Assembly (NCBI GenBank): GCA_002435755.1
Contig: DIYH01000004.1
Coordinates: 1 to 64,000 of the forward strand
Length of the DNA stretch: 64,000 nucleotides
From: Flammeovirgaceae bacterium UBA6059
GTDB taxonomy: Bacteria > Bacteroidota > Bacteroidia > Cytophagales > Cyclobacteriaceae
Direction of reading: 5' to 3'
This document shows, one piece after another, positions 18,128 through 26,047 of this stretch; within the stretch, counting starts at the first letter, position 1; each line of letters opens with the position of its first letter. The position numbers and the translations under genes are program-made. The notes below the pieces were generated by a model, which was not told the DNA's origin, ran no database searches, and saw only the letters and a program-made list of their open reading frames with translations.

Positions 18128-18361
18128 GTGGACGAAAACAGTATCAAATTAGCAGTTAGTGATGTAATGAGTGACTTCTTCAATGAGGTCATGAAGAAAC
18201 GGTTTGATCAAATCGATAAAAGGTTCGATCAAATCGATGCTGAGCTGATGGATTTACGTCTGACCAATCAAACTCTAACTAAGATAGTGGACTATTCTCG
18301 GCTTGAGGCTCGTGTAGTTGACCTTGAAGATCGTTTGAAAAAGTTGGAAGCAAGCCGCTAA
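18128..18361 (+). CDS. Small coiled-coil protein
   Basis: 77 residues from a GTG. Highly charged and helical. A heptad unit is repeated head to tail (KRFDQID KRFDQID), followed by a leucine-rich stretch ending LEDRLKKLEASR, which predicts a parallel coiled-coil oligomer. No signal peptide or membrane helix. It follows permease 2 by 66 bp, but the sequence does not show whether they are co-transcribed. It overlaps the convergent NdpA-like gene by 4 bp. Family and function were not recognised. The regular coiled coil and its position between two real genes make it more likely real than spurious. Confidence 0.6.
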   Translation: MDENSIKLAVSDVMSDFFNEVMKKRFDQIDKRFDQIDAELMDLRLTNQTLTKIVDYSRLEARVVDLEDRLKKLEASR

Positions 18362-19401
18362 TGCTCTTCCTCAAAAAATACCTTGTAGTAATTGAGTCCT
18401 TTATCGGGATCATAGCCGCGCTCGATTAGATCACGCTTGCCATGAACATAGAGGTGAAAATTCTTATCAAGCTTGATGACAGAGCGGATGCCACGCTTGG
18501 CATGCTTCACCGCTGGTGAAGATATCTCAAACTCGTCCTGAAATCCGTCCAGCTCATGAGTGCTCGCATAATGGCTCTTATAGCTATCGAAAGCCTCCTT
18601 GGTCTCAGGTGCTTGAAGAACGATCCCCTGGAACTCGTCTTCATCGAAATTATCCTTCTCCTTAAAGTAGCCCATGGTACGATTGAGAAGGTCCACCCGC
18701 TCGGACTTATCATCTGCAGGATGGCCTTCTATCGCAAAATTCTTTACCATATCGAGGTATTGATTGGTCTGGTAATACTCATCCTCAAGCGGCTTCACCT
18801 TCAAAAAATCATCCTTCCAGTACTTTGCCTCTTGGTTTTTATTCGTTCGATCAACTACCGCAACAACATATCCACTTTCCTGATTGGTATTGAAGATGAT
18901 AGCCCCTTTGTCAAGCTTATTGATATTTACTCCTTCCTGTGCTTCCAAGTCAAAGCCTGTTTCACCTGGGTAAACTTTTAGGAAAGTCTCCTTATTCTCA
19001 GACTTGAAAATGCCCACAGCATCAACCATTTCCTCATCCAGAACGCAATCCATAAAGTGTACCACATAAAGTTCTCCAGACTTGATATTGGTGTGATTGG
19101 TGCGATCATATAGTATCTGACCGATATTGAGAGACCCCGCAAAAAAGCCAGTCTCGCCATCCAGTATAGCACTGGTCACCTGATACATTTCGTTGAGATT
19201 AAGGTCTGCCGGATGAGCAAACTGATAATTGATAGCTTCTTTAAATGCTCCAGTGAAATAACTTTTGAGCAACTGGCTCAAGTCTGTATCTCCGAGATCC
19301 AATAACGATTTGGAAAGGATCAGCGGTTCTTCATTGGCCTTATTCCCAATCTTATGAATGGCCACTGAAGTCATTTCAGCGGTAGAAAAATCAAAAAACA
19401 T
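18358..19401 (-). CDS. Nucleoid-associated protein, NdpA/YejK (NA37) family
   Basis: 347 residues, cytoplasmic, no signal peptide. The N-terminus (TSVAIHKIGNKANEEPLILS) and segments such as SGELYVVHFMDC, AVGIFKSENKETFLKV and IKLDKNFHLYVHG fit the NA37/NdpA family as found in Bacteroidota. These proteins associate with the nucleoid; the precise role is not well defined. Length is typical. Convergent with the coiled-coil gene (4-bp overlap of 3' ends). The promoter must lie in the short stretch before the pullulanase remnant. Confidence 0.75.
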   Translation of the reverse strand: MFFDFSTAEMTSVAIHKIGNKANEEPLILSKSLLDLGDTDLSQLLKSYFTGAFKEAINYQFAHPADLNLNEMYQVTSAILDGETGFFAGSLNIGQILYDRTNHTNIKSGELYVVHFMDCVLDEEMVDAVGIFKSENKETFLKVYPGETGFDLEAQEGVNINKLDKGAIIFNTNQESGYVVAVVDRTNKNQEAKYWKDDFLKVKPLEDEYYQTNQYLDMVKNFAIEGHPADDKSERVDLLNRTMGYFKEKDNFDEDEFQGIVLQAPETKEAFDSYKSHYASTHELDGFQDEFEISSPAVKHAKRGIRSVIKLDKNFHLYVHGKRDLIERGYDPDKGLNYYKVFFEEEH

Positions 19402-19429
19402 AATTGGCGCTCTTTTTTTGTGACGATTG

Positions 19430-20270
19430 TTATTCTCTTACCAAAATGATGCTCGTAATTCTGGCTACTTTAATGGTCAGCTGGTTGTGATCTCTCATGC
19501 CTGTCTCACAAAGATGGTGATCCTCAGGCACAACTTTTCCATTCCCCATCAGGGATCTCAACGGATTTGGAACACTTACCACCATTATGAATAACCACGA
19601 TATCTGACCAGCTGTCTCCATTGGCATTGCTCTCTATCCTAAAGCCAACAAGGTTGTTCTCCTCTAGTTCCAAGAATGACAGGCGCTCATTGATAATTTC
19701 CGTAGTGGGCATGCGGCAAACAGGATGATTTTTGCACAATTGATTCAAGTCTTTATAATACTGATGCACTATCAGGCCCATTAGTATCTAATCTAGCCAA
19801 AGGTGTCCTCTGATCATCAGACCACCTTTGTGGGTCCGTCTTGTGAAGATCTATGATCATCGCTCGCTGATCATTGACCCTTACGGCACTTGCCTTGCAT
19901 AAGGTTCTACGACTTCAGCTAACCACTTACCTTCTATGCCTGACTGAACGGTGTAATAGCACCCATGGTAGTCCCCCATCAGCTCGAATGGCCATGGGCC
20001 TCCTTGCCTTTCTTCATTTCCAATTCTTCAATGGCTTACCATGCAAGTCTTCTTCATAGATCTTCTATTTAAGATGCATAGCTGTAGGTGCCCGGACATT
20101 CATGATAGTATGCTTCGAGCTGTACAGCAAGCATACCCACGCTAGCTTCTAGTGGGGTGGGGTAGTCTTTGTAGTTCATGTTCGGTCTTGGGCTGACATC
20201 AACTGGTTTACCAGCAACGGATATTCTTACAGGAGACTCTTCAGATATGATCAGCTTATTCAAACATCAA
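19430..20270 (-). pseudogene. Decayed type I pullulanase gene lacking the catalytic domain
   Basis: Fragments of a type I pullulanase appear in order on the minus strand but in different frames, separated by stops and shifts. N-terminal pieces: NMNYKDYPTPLEASVG, YSSKHTIMNVRAPTA, YEEDLHGKPL, FELMGDYHGCYYTVQ, KWLAEVVEPYAR, RAMIIDLHKTDPQRW. The reading then jumps directly to C-terminal pieces: HQYYKDLNQLCKNHP, NANGDSWSDIVVIHNGG, ARITSIILVR. The whole alpha-amylase barrel between them is missing, so there is a large internal deletion besides several frameshifts. It cannot encode an enzyme. The identification comes from recognising family motifs by eye; the exact 5' boundary is uncertain. Confidence 0.75.
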
Positions 20271-20427
20271 AATAATGGTATTTGGCTTTAGTCGGAGGAT
20301 TATTCCGATACATATTGCGAATAGCGGCATTGATCGAATTAACCAAAATCGGATACCCTTAATCCATACTTTTGGAATGTGTTAATACTGAGTTAACACA
20401 AATAACTATCAACCAAAAGTGCATAAT

Positions 20428-20979
20428 ATGTCGATTCAGAGAATAGAAAGAATAGAGGAAGTCTGGAAGCCTATAGAAGGATTCTCGAATTATGAAGTGT
20501 CTAATGGCGGTAATATCAGAAGCAAGGACCGTAAGACATGGCATAAGGGAAGCCAAAATTTCATGAAGATCAAAGGTAAAGTCATGAAGCAGCGGTGGAA
20601 CAAAACCTGTAAATGTTTTTTTCTTGACTTGATCAATGATGAGGGTAAACGTAGAACGGTGTACCCTCACAAGGAGGTAGCCAAAGCCTTTTGCATCAAC
20701 GTGATGCCTGATAAGCTGACCATGCTTATACATCTCGACAACAATCCCAAAAACAATGACTCTTCCAACCTGGAGTGGGTGAGCCCATCGGAGCACATGG
20801 CATTCCAATTCAAGATGGGTAATAAGGACAACTACAAAGTGTGGAAGGTCCGCAAAAAGAAATACAAGAATGGCTTCAAGCCTGATACGGTATTCAAAGG
20901 CCGACCTAGAAAATCTCAAGAATACTCAGGCCCTGAAATGGACGTGGCTAAATTAGAAGTAGCTGAGTTGCTCGTGTAA
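20428..20979 (+). CDS. NUMOD4/HNH homing-endonuclease-like protein
   Basis: 183 residues from the ATG at 20428 (a GTG lies nine bases earlier). NUMOD4 motif at ~10-31 (EEVWKPIEGFSNYEVSNGGN), then an HNH-type segment with LIHLDNNPKNNDSSNLEWVS. The second helix reads PSEHM where many relatives have an Asn, so nuclease activity is plausible but not assured. A basic C-terminal tail follows (KVRKKKYKNGFK). Freestanding genes of this type are usually selfish or phage-associated. It sits between a wrecked pullulanase gene and a KAS III gene and ends in its own strong terminator. Sequence context suggests a mobile insert; no target or att site was identified. Confidence 0.75.
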   Translation: MSIQRIERIEEVWKPIEGFSNYEVSNGGNIRSKDRKTWHKGSQNFMKIKGKVMKQRWNKTCKCFFLDLINDEGKRRTVYPHKEVAKAFCINVMPDKLTMLIHLDNNPKNNDSSNLEWVSPSEHMAFQFKMGNKDNYKVWKVRKKKYKNGFKPDTVFKGRPRKSQEYSGPEMDVAKLEVAELLV

Positions 20980-20981
20980 AG

Positions 20982-21011
20982 AAAAAGGGAGGACAATTGT
21001 CCTCCCTTTTT
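20982..21011 (+). terminator. Intrinsic terminator after the NUMOD4/HNH gene
   Basis: Two bases after the stop codon, AAAAAGGGAGGACAA is followed at once by TTGTCCTCCCTTTTT. This is a perfect 15-bp inverted repeat with a GC-rich core and terminal T-run; the A-rich 5' arm makes it bidirectional. The region 21013-21271 after it shows no gene. Confidence 0.9.
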
Positions 21012-21271
21012 TCATCAACCAACCGTAAACTATTGAGTTCCGAGTTTTTAACCTATAACTATTTCTTAACCTGTAGCTCGTTTGAAAATTTGAGTTTTGA
21101 CCTTGGGCTCAGAGTTGTAAACAAGCTGTCTATCTATTCACAACTCTTGTGCCAAAAAATATAATAGGCTTTATATCAATTACTTAGAAGTAGTATTGGA
21201 GACTTGATAGTTAGAAAGTGTACGTTAATAGAACACTTGCTTTTTCAAACCTGTACAGTTGTAGACATTTC

Positions 21272-22213
21272 TCAATCCAGGGTAAGCAGCATAGCCCCAT
21301 AGCTGTAACCACCTCCAAACACCACGACCACAAGCACATCACCCTGCTTGTACTCTTCCCAATGCTCTGACAGGGCAATCCCACTACCTGCACTACCAGT
21401 ATTGCCAAGATATTGTACATTAGAAAGTGCCTTATCTTCCGGCAGCCCAAGGGTCTGCATCACATTTTTTGAAATCCTAAGATTGGCCTGATGTGGCACG
21501 AGATAGGTCAGATCATCTAGTGATTTATCATTCCGTTCGAGGATGGATTTCGTCTGGGTAGACATATAATTACAAGCATTGATAAAAACATCCTTACCAT
21601 GAGGCATACCTATCCCACCATGCCTGGGTCTCAGCATTACACCCTCAGTACCTTTACTGACATGCGCCGCACCAGAAGTCGTAATATCAACCACTGTCAG
21701 GTCTTTGTCGGACTGTCGCTCTTTGGTAAAGAGCAACGCCACAGCTCCATCTCCCCACAAGTGACCGGCTTTTGGGTCTGCCTCATTATGATAAAGTGAG
21801 TTCTGCTCGGATAAGATCACTAGTGCCTTGCTCACCTTTCCTATCGCAAAATAGCCTTGTACAATCTCCGCAGCATTGAGGAAAGATGAACAGGCTGTGG
21901 TAATACCTATCACCGGGATATTCGCCAATTGTAGATAACGTTGCACTGCATGAGCCGGTGTGACGATCATATCAAAAAAGGTGTATGATCCAGCCACAAT
22001 CATGTCTACCTCTGAGAGGTCTACTTTTTCCTGGAGCAGCTTTGTGGCCTCAATGGCCATGGTATTAGTGTTTTCGTCCTCGGTAGACCTCCGTCGCTCA
22101 TACATACCGGTACGCTCGATGATCCAGTCGCTCGTCAGACCATTGATTGCTTCGAAATGGGCATTATCAATGCGCCTTGAAGGTAAGTAGTGGGCTGTTT
22201 TATGAATGAACAT
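21272..22213 (-). CDS. 3-oxoacyl-ACP synthase III-like (KAS III) enzyme
   Basis: 313 residues from the ATG at 22213. A frame extension to 22255 adds 14 residues not usual in the family. Thiolase-fold enzyme doing decarboxylating Claisen condensation. The KAS III triad is visible: C108 in TTACSSF, H241 in VPHQAN, N271 in GNTGSAG. Also GDGAVALLF and a C-terminal FGGGYSYGAMLL glycine-rich end. The family includes FabH and specialised starters. Neighbours are an amine oxidase and, divergently, an acyl-CoA ligase rather than fatty-acid synthesis genes. A specialised acyl condensation is therefore as likely as a second FabH. Confidence 0.85.
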   Translation of the reverse strand: MFIHKTAHYLPSRRIDNAHFEAINGLTSDWIIERTGMYERRRSTEDENTNTMAIEATKLLQEKVDLSEVDMIVAGSYTFFDMIVTPAHAVQRYLQLANIPVIGITTACSSFLNAAEIVQGYFAIGKVSKALVILSEQNSLYHNEADPKAGHLWGDGAVALLFTKERQSDKDLTVVDITTSGAAHVSKGTEGVMLRPRHGGIGMPHGKDVFINACNYMSTQTKSILERNDKSLDDLTYLVPHQANLRISKNVMQTLGLPEDKALSNVQYLGNTGSAGSGIALSEHWEEYKQGDVLVVVVFGGGYSYGAMLLTLD

Positions 22214-22299
22214 GGGTGTGTTGCGAAATTCGATGCGCAAAGAAAACAAAGTCAACGCATTCTCTAACGCATGACTGAGTTATTAGTTGATGAATTGGT

Positions 22300-23652
22300 T
22301 CAACGGTATAATCGACTGATTTCTAGCGCGACACGCTTACCTGATCGGACAGCTCCCTCCATGTAGCCATTCCATACTGTCGAAGTTTCTGTTCCGGCCC
22401 AGTGGATCAGACCTTCAGGTTTTCTCAATAGCTCTCCAAATTCGGTGAGCGCATTAGGTGCAAAGTACCCTGCATAGCATCCGGCACTGTATTCTTCAGA
22501 AGCCCAATCTAGATCTACATAATCGATAGGTTTCCTTGCACGCTCTCCAAAGTACCTTGCAAATTGTTCAAGGACAACACGCTTCCTTGATTCCATATCG
22601 ACCCGCCCCCATTTTCTAGCCTGATTTCCAGTGATAAAGCCCACCAGAGCACCTGGAATCTGTTTTTTCGGCGTATCATCGAACATGAACTGGACTGGTC
22701 CCTGATCACTGATAGCCTCACCACAGAATCCCTTCTCCCTCCAGAAAGGTTCATGATATACCGCCACGCATTTGATCACACTCCCCATGGGAAAGCGCTG
22801 GATCATCTGCTGCCTCAACGTGGAAAGTGGTGGCTCAATGCCTATTCTGTTAAGCAAAGTCGGAGGGATAGCCATCACCAGAAGGTCTGCTTCGTAAGTG
22901 CCGAGTGGTGTGAATACTGATATGCCCTTGTTTGATTGCTCAACACGCAGAACCGTAGCGTTGAGCTCAACATGTGCTGATACTCGTTCATACAACCGTT
23001 GAGCTACCTGATGAGCACCCCCTACGATCCTGGACTCCTGAGCTCCTCCTTTTGTCTCAATCAGTTTTTCCAGACCACCACCGCTTTTAAGATAAAAGAG
23101 GAAGTGGAGCATGGAGATCTCCGCAGGGTCGGCAGCAAATATGGCGTTGACCATCACATCAAACATCTTCCTCGTATCTGAAAAACGAATGTGTTTTCCG
23201 CGCCAGGTCGCTATCGTCATAGCATCCCATTGCTTTGCCCCATGCCCAAAATGAGGATGTTCCAGATCAATGCTAGTAGTCAGTTTATTCAGTTTCCTGA
23301 TGGTCCACTGCAGATCGATCAGGATATGCGCACGAAGCTTTGGTATAGTACCTTTGTATTCCCTAAGCTTTTTGTCAAAGTCGATGAGCTTCTTTCCTTC
23401 AGAGTCCTGATGCACCAGCTCCAGGCCTAACTCCTCTACAAGAGTGTACATCTCTTCCTGGCCCGGACCTATCCATTGCCCGCCAAGATCTACAGGCTCT
23501 TCTACATTCTCAGTGTTGATGGTATAGGTCCGACCCCCTACTCTGGATCGTGCTTCTAGTACCCTAAAGCTGATACCCAGCTTTTGTAGTTCATCGGCTG
23601 CTGTCAGGCCTGCCAGGCCAGCTCCTACTATGATCACCTTGGCTCGTGCCAT
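22300..23652 (-). CDS. Flavin-containing amine oxidoreductase
   Basis: 450 residues. FAD-binding Rossmann motif at 7-18 (IIVGAGLAGLTA), then LEARSRVGGRT and DLGGQWIGPGQ. The C-terminal FAD/substrate region is GLIHWAGTETSTVWNGYMEGA. In EYSAGCYAGYF the cysteine occupies the place of the flavin-linking Cys of monoamine oxidases, so covalent FAD is possible. No signal peptide. Family members oxidise amines to imines with H2O2, or desaturate other substrates; the actual substrate is not evident. It lies 44 bp upstream of the KAS III-like gene on the same strand (86 bp to the preferred start), so likely co-transcribed. Confidence 0.88.
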   Translation of the reverse strand: MARAKVIIVGAGLAGLTAADELQKLGISFRVLEARSRVGGRTYTINTENVEEPVDLGGQWIGPGQEEMYTLVEELGLELVHQDSEGKKLIDFDKKLREYKGTIPKLRAHILIDLQWTIRKLNKLTTSIDLEHPHFGHGAKQWDAMTIATWRGKHIRFSDTRKMFDVMVNAIFAADPAEISMLHFLFYLKSGGGLEKLIETKGGAQESRIVGGAHQVAQRLYERVSAHVELNATVLRVEQSNKGISVFTPLGTYEADLLVMAIPPTLLNRIGIEPPLSTLRQQMIQRFPMGSVIKCVAVYHEPFWREKGFCGEAISDQGPVQFMFDDTPKKQIPGALVGFITGNQARKWGRVDMESRKRVVLEQFARYFGERARKPIDYVDLDWASEEYSAGCYAGYFAPNALTEFGELLRKPEGLIHWAGTETSTVWNGYMEGAVRSGKRVALEISRLYR

Positions 23653-23833
23653 CCATTTATAGAGTCTATTTTGGACATGATACTATTTTATATCATAGTC
23701 GAATCCAGGTGCAGTATTTTGTTTAATCGTCCCAAGGACCTCATGTAAATTAAGCATTTCCTTTTGGTGTGGCCAACTAGGACGAAATAATACATTTTGA
23801 CTATCTTCTCTTCTACAACTAACCCAATAACAC

Positions 23834-25531
23834 ATGGAATCACTGACACAGACGGCTCCTGACACCATTCCTTTCATCACCAATGATAGTCTTACCTACC
23901 TTGAGAGATTCTACCATTGGGAAGAACACATCCCCAACGAGACGTTTTTAAGTCAGGCGGTTGATGGCACCTGGAAGAGCTACACATGGAAAGAGGTAGG
24001 GGACGAAGCTCGTCGAATGGCGAGCTCTATCAAGGCTATGGACTTACCAGAAAAAAGCAATATTGCATTGGTATCCAAAAACTGTGCACACTGGATCATC
24101 GCAGACCTTGCCATAGTAATGAGCGGGCATGTGTCAGTACCCTTCTATCCTAATCTTACAGCTGAGCAGCTCAACCATGTCTTGACGCACAGCGAGTCAA
24201 GGCTACTTTTTGTTGGTAAACTGGATGATTGGGAGCATATGCAACATGGTGTGCCTAAGTCACTTAGGTGTATCTCAATTCCGCTAGGGCCAACCAGTGG
24301 AATGGAGCAGTGGGATGATCTGATCGCTGAGCAACAGCCTTTGGGGGACATCAAAGTGCCTGAATACAATGACCTCTGGACCATCGTCTACACTTCTGGT
24401 ACCACGGGTAGCCCGAAAGGTGTCATGCTTAGCCATGGAGCTTATATATCTGCTATGCAGTCTGTGAAAAAGGTGGTTGATCTGACCAAATCGCGACATA
24501 GATATTTCAGCTATCTTCCCCTTTGTCATATCGCCGAACGAGCGGTCATCGGTGTGGGTAGCTACAACTGTGGCGGCACTATTGCCTTCGCCGAGTCCCT
24601 GGATACCTTCCTTGACAATTTAAAGTCTACCATGCCGACGGTCTTCTTTGGGGTACCACGTATCTGGACCAAGTTTCAGCTTGGAGTGTTATCGAAAATG
24701 CCGGAGAAGAAACTCAACCTCCTCCTGAAGATCCCGATAATTAATAAGAAGGTGAAGCAAAAAATACTGGACGGATTGGGCTTATCACAAGTAGAGTTTG
24801 CAATAACAGGTGCCGCTCCTTGTCACAGCTCTATACACAAATTCTATAACAACCTTGGTCTCTATCTACATGAGGCCTATGGCATGTCTGAAAACTCTGC
24901 CGTCTGCTCAGTAATGAAAGAAGATGCTGTGAAGCCAGGGACGGTAGGACAGCTCTACGATGGTGTGGAGGTCAAAATCGACCCTCAGAATGGGGAAGTG
25001 GTTATGCGTGCTCCATGGGTCATGATGGGCTACTACAATGAGCCTGAGATGACTGCTGAAGTCATAAAAGACGGTTGGCTCCACACCGGTGACATGGGTG
25101 AATTGGATAAAGATGGCTTTCTGAAAATTACCGGTAGGGTCAAGGATACTTTTAAATCCGCCAAAGGCGAATACATAGTACCGGGTCCGATTGAGTGGCA
25201 GTTTGGAATGAACAACAACATTGAGCAGATCTGCCTTGTAGGTCGTGAACTTCCCCAACCTATGGCTCTCGTTGTATTATCTGATATTGGCAATACCATC
25301 ACCAAAGAAGAAGTCGAGCAGTCGCTCTCCTCAGCGGTCATTGCTATCAACAAGGATTTGGTCAACTACGAGCGTATTCACAATGTGGTAGTGGTCAGGG
25401 AGGTTTGGTCTATCGACAATGGTATCCTGACCCCTACTATGAAAATCAAACGACCCAAGATCGAAGAACACTATGCTGATAAGCTGTCGGCATGGTATGA
25501 CAGTGGGCAAGCAGTTGTGTGGGAGGAGTAG
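23834..25531 (+). CDS. AMP-dependent long-chain acyl-CoA synthetase family protein
   Basis: 565 residues. ANL superfamily: activates a carboxylic acid to acyl-AMP and usually then acyl-CoA. The phosphate loop TIVYTSGTTGSPKGVMLSHG lies at ~178-197. Other motifs are YLPLCHIAER, HEAYGMSENSAV, GWLHTGDMGELDKDGFLKITGR and a C-terminal catalytic Lys region (TMKIKRPKIE). It resembles bacterial FadD15-like synthetases. Its stop codon abuts that of the convergent NTF2-like gene with no base between them. Divergent from the amine oxidase; the 181-bp gap 23653-23833 holds both promoters but no clear element was identified. Confidence 0.9.
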   Translation: MESLTQTAPDTIPFITNDSLTYLERFYHWEEHIPNETFLSQAVDGTWKSYTWKEVGDEARRMASSIKAMDLPEKSNIALVSKNCAHWIIADLAIVMSGHVSVPFYPNLTAEQLNHVLTHSESRLLFVGKLDDWEHMQHGVPKSLRCISIPLGPTSGMEQWDDLIAEQQPLGDIKVPEYNDLWTIVYTSGTTGSPKGVMLSHGAYISAMQSVKKVVDLTKSRHRYFSYLPLCHIAERAVIGVGSYNCGGTIAFAESLDTFLDNLKSTMPTVFFGVPRIWTKFQLGVLSKMPEKKLNLLLKIPIINKKVKQKILDGLGLSQVEFAITGAAPCHSSIHKFYNNLGLYLHEAYGMSENSAVCSVMKEDAVKPGTVGQLYDGVEVKIDPQNGEVVMRAPWVMMGYYNEPEMTAEVIKDGWLHTGDMGELDKDGFLKITGRVKDTFKSAKGEYIVPGPIEWQFGMNNNIEQICLVGRELPQPMALVVLSDIGNTITKEEVEQSLSSAVIAINKDLVNYERIHNVVVVREVWSIDNGILTPTMKIKRPKIEEHYADKLSAWYDSGQAVVWEE

Positions 25532-26041
25532 CTACAAACTCCGCTCCATCTGATCTTTAGGAGGGAGATCACAGTCCTGATACTGGCGAGTATCTGCTAG
25601 TGAAAAGACTTTCCATCCGTCAGAAGTTTTCACAAACTGAAAATCGTCTACACCACAGTGGCTAAACTTGTCCCCGGCGTAGAACGCATACTTCGTCCAT
25701 ACGTGTGCAAGATTACCATCGATCTGTACAGTGTAATCCCAGATCGGTTCATCCCATACCGTTTCGTGTGGCGTGCCTACAGCCTTCAAAAAGCCGTCGA
25801 CATTGTCTACTTTGAATTTGTTGTCGCGATCAGGTCCAAAGACAGTGTACATCCTCACGTCTTCGATGAATACTGAGCTTACCATCGAACTGTCTCCCTG
25901 ACGCATACCTTCAAACAGTCGAAACACGACCTCCATCACTTCCTTTTCCTGATCGTTAAGCTTGGCTGATTGAGCGTTAGCGATACTCACTGACACTAAA
26001 AGAAATGTGAATACAAAAGTTGATCTGATAAGCTGCTTCAT
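25532..26041 (-). CDS. Secreted NTF2/SnoaL-like protein
   Basis: 169 residues. Signal peptide MKQLIRSTFVFTFLLVSVSIANAQ, then an NTF2-like cone fold (VVFRLFEGMRQGDSSMVSSVF, LAHVWTKYAFYAGDKF, DGWKVFSLADTRQ), matching the DUF4440/lumazine-binding-like group common in Bacteroidota. Exported to the periplasm. The fold is used by small enzymes and ligand binders; no function can be assigned. Six bases separate it from the ABC permease stop codon upstream on the strand, so it may be the last gene of that operon. Confidence 0.75.
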   Translation of the reverse strand: MKQLIRSTFVFTFLLVSVSIANAQSAKLNDQEKEVMEVVFRLFEGMRQGDSSMVSSVFIEDVRMYTVFGPDRDNKFKVDNVDGFLKAVGTPHETVWDEPIWDYTVQIDGNLAHVWTKYAFYAGDKFSHCGVDDFQFVKTSDGWKVFSLADTRQYQDCDLPPKDQMERSL

Positions 26042-26047
26042 AAAAAA

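Noticed and set aside
20359..20919. 186-codon minus-strand frame opposite the NUMOD4/HNH gene
   Set aside because: It is the complement shadow of a gene with a recognisable domain. Its translation has no domain or plausible composition, and the equal length is coincidence.
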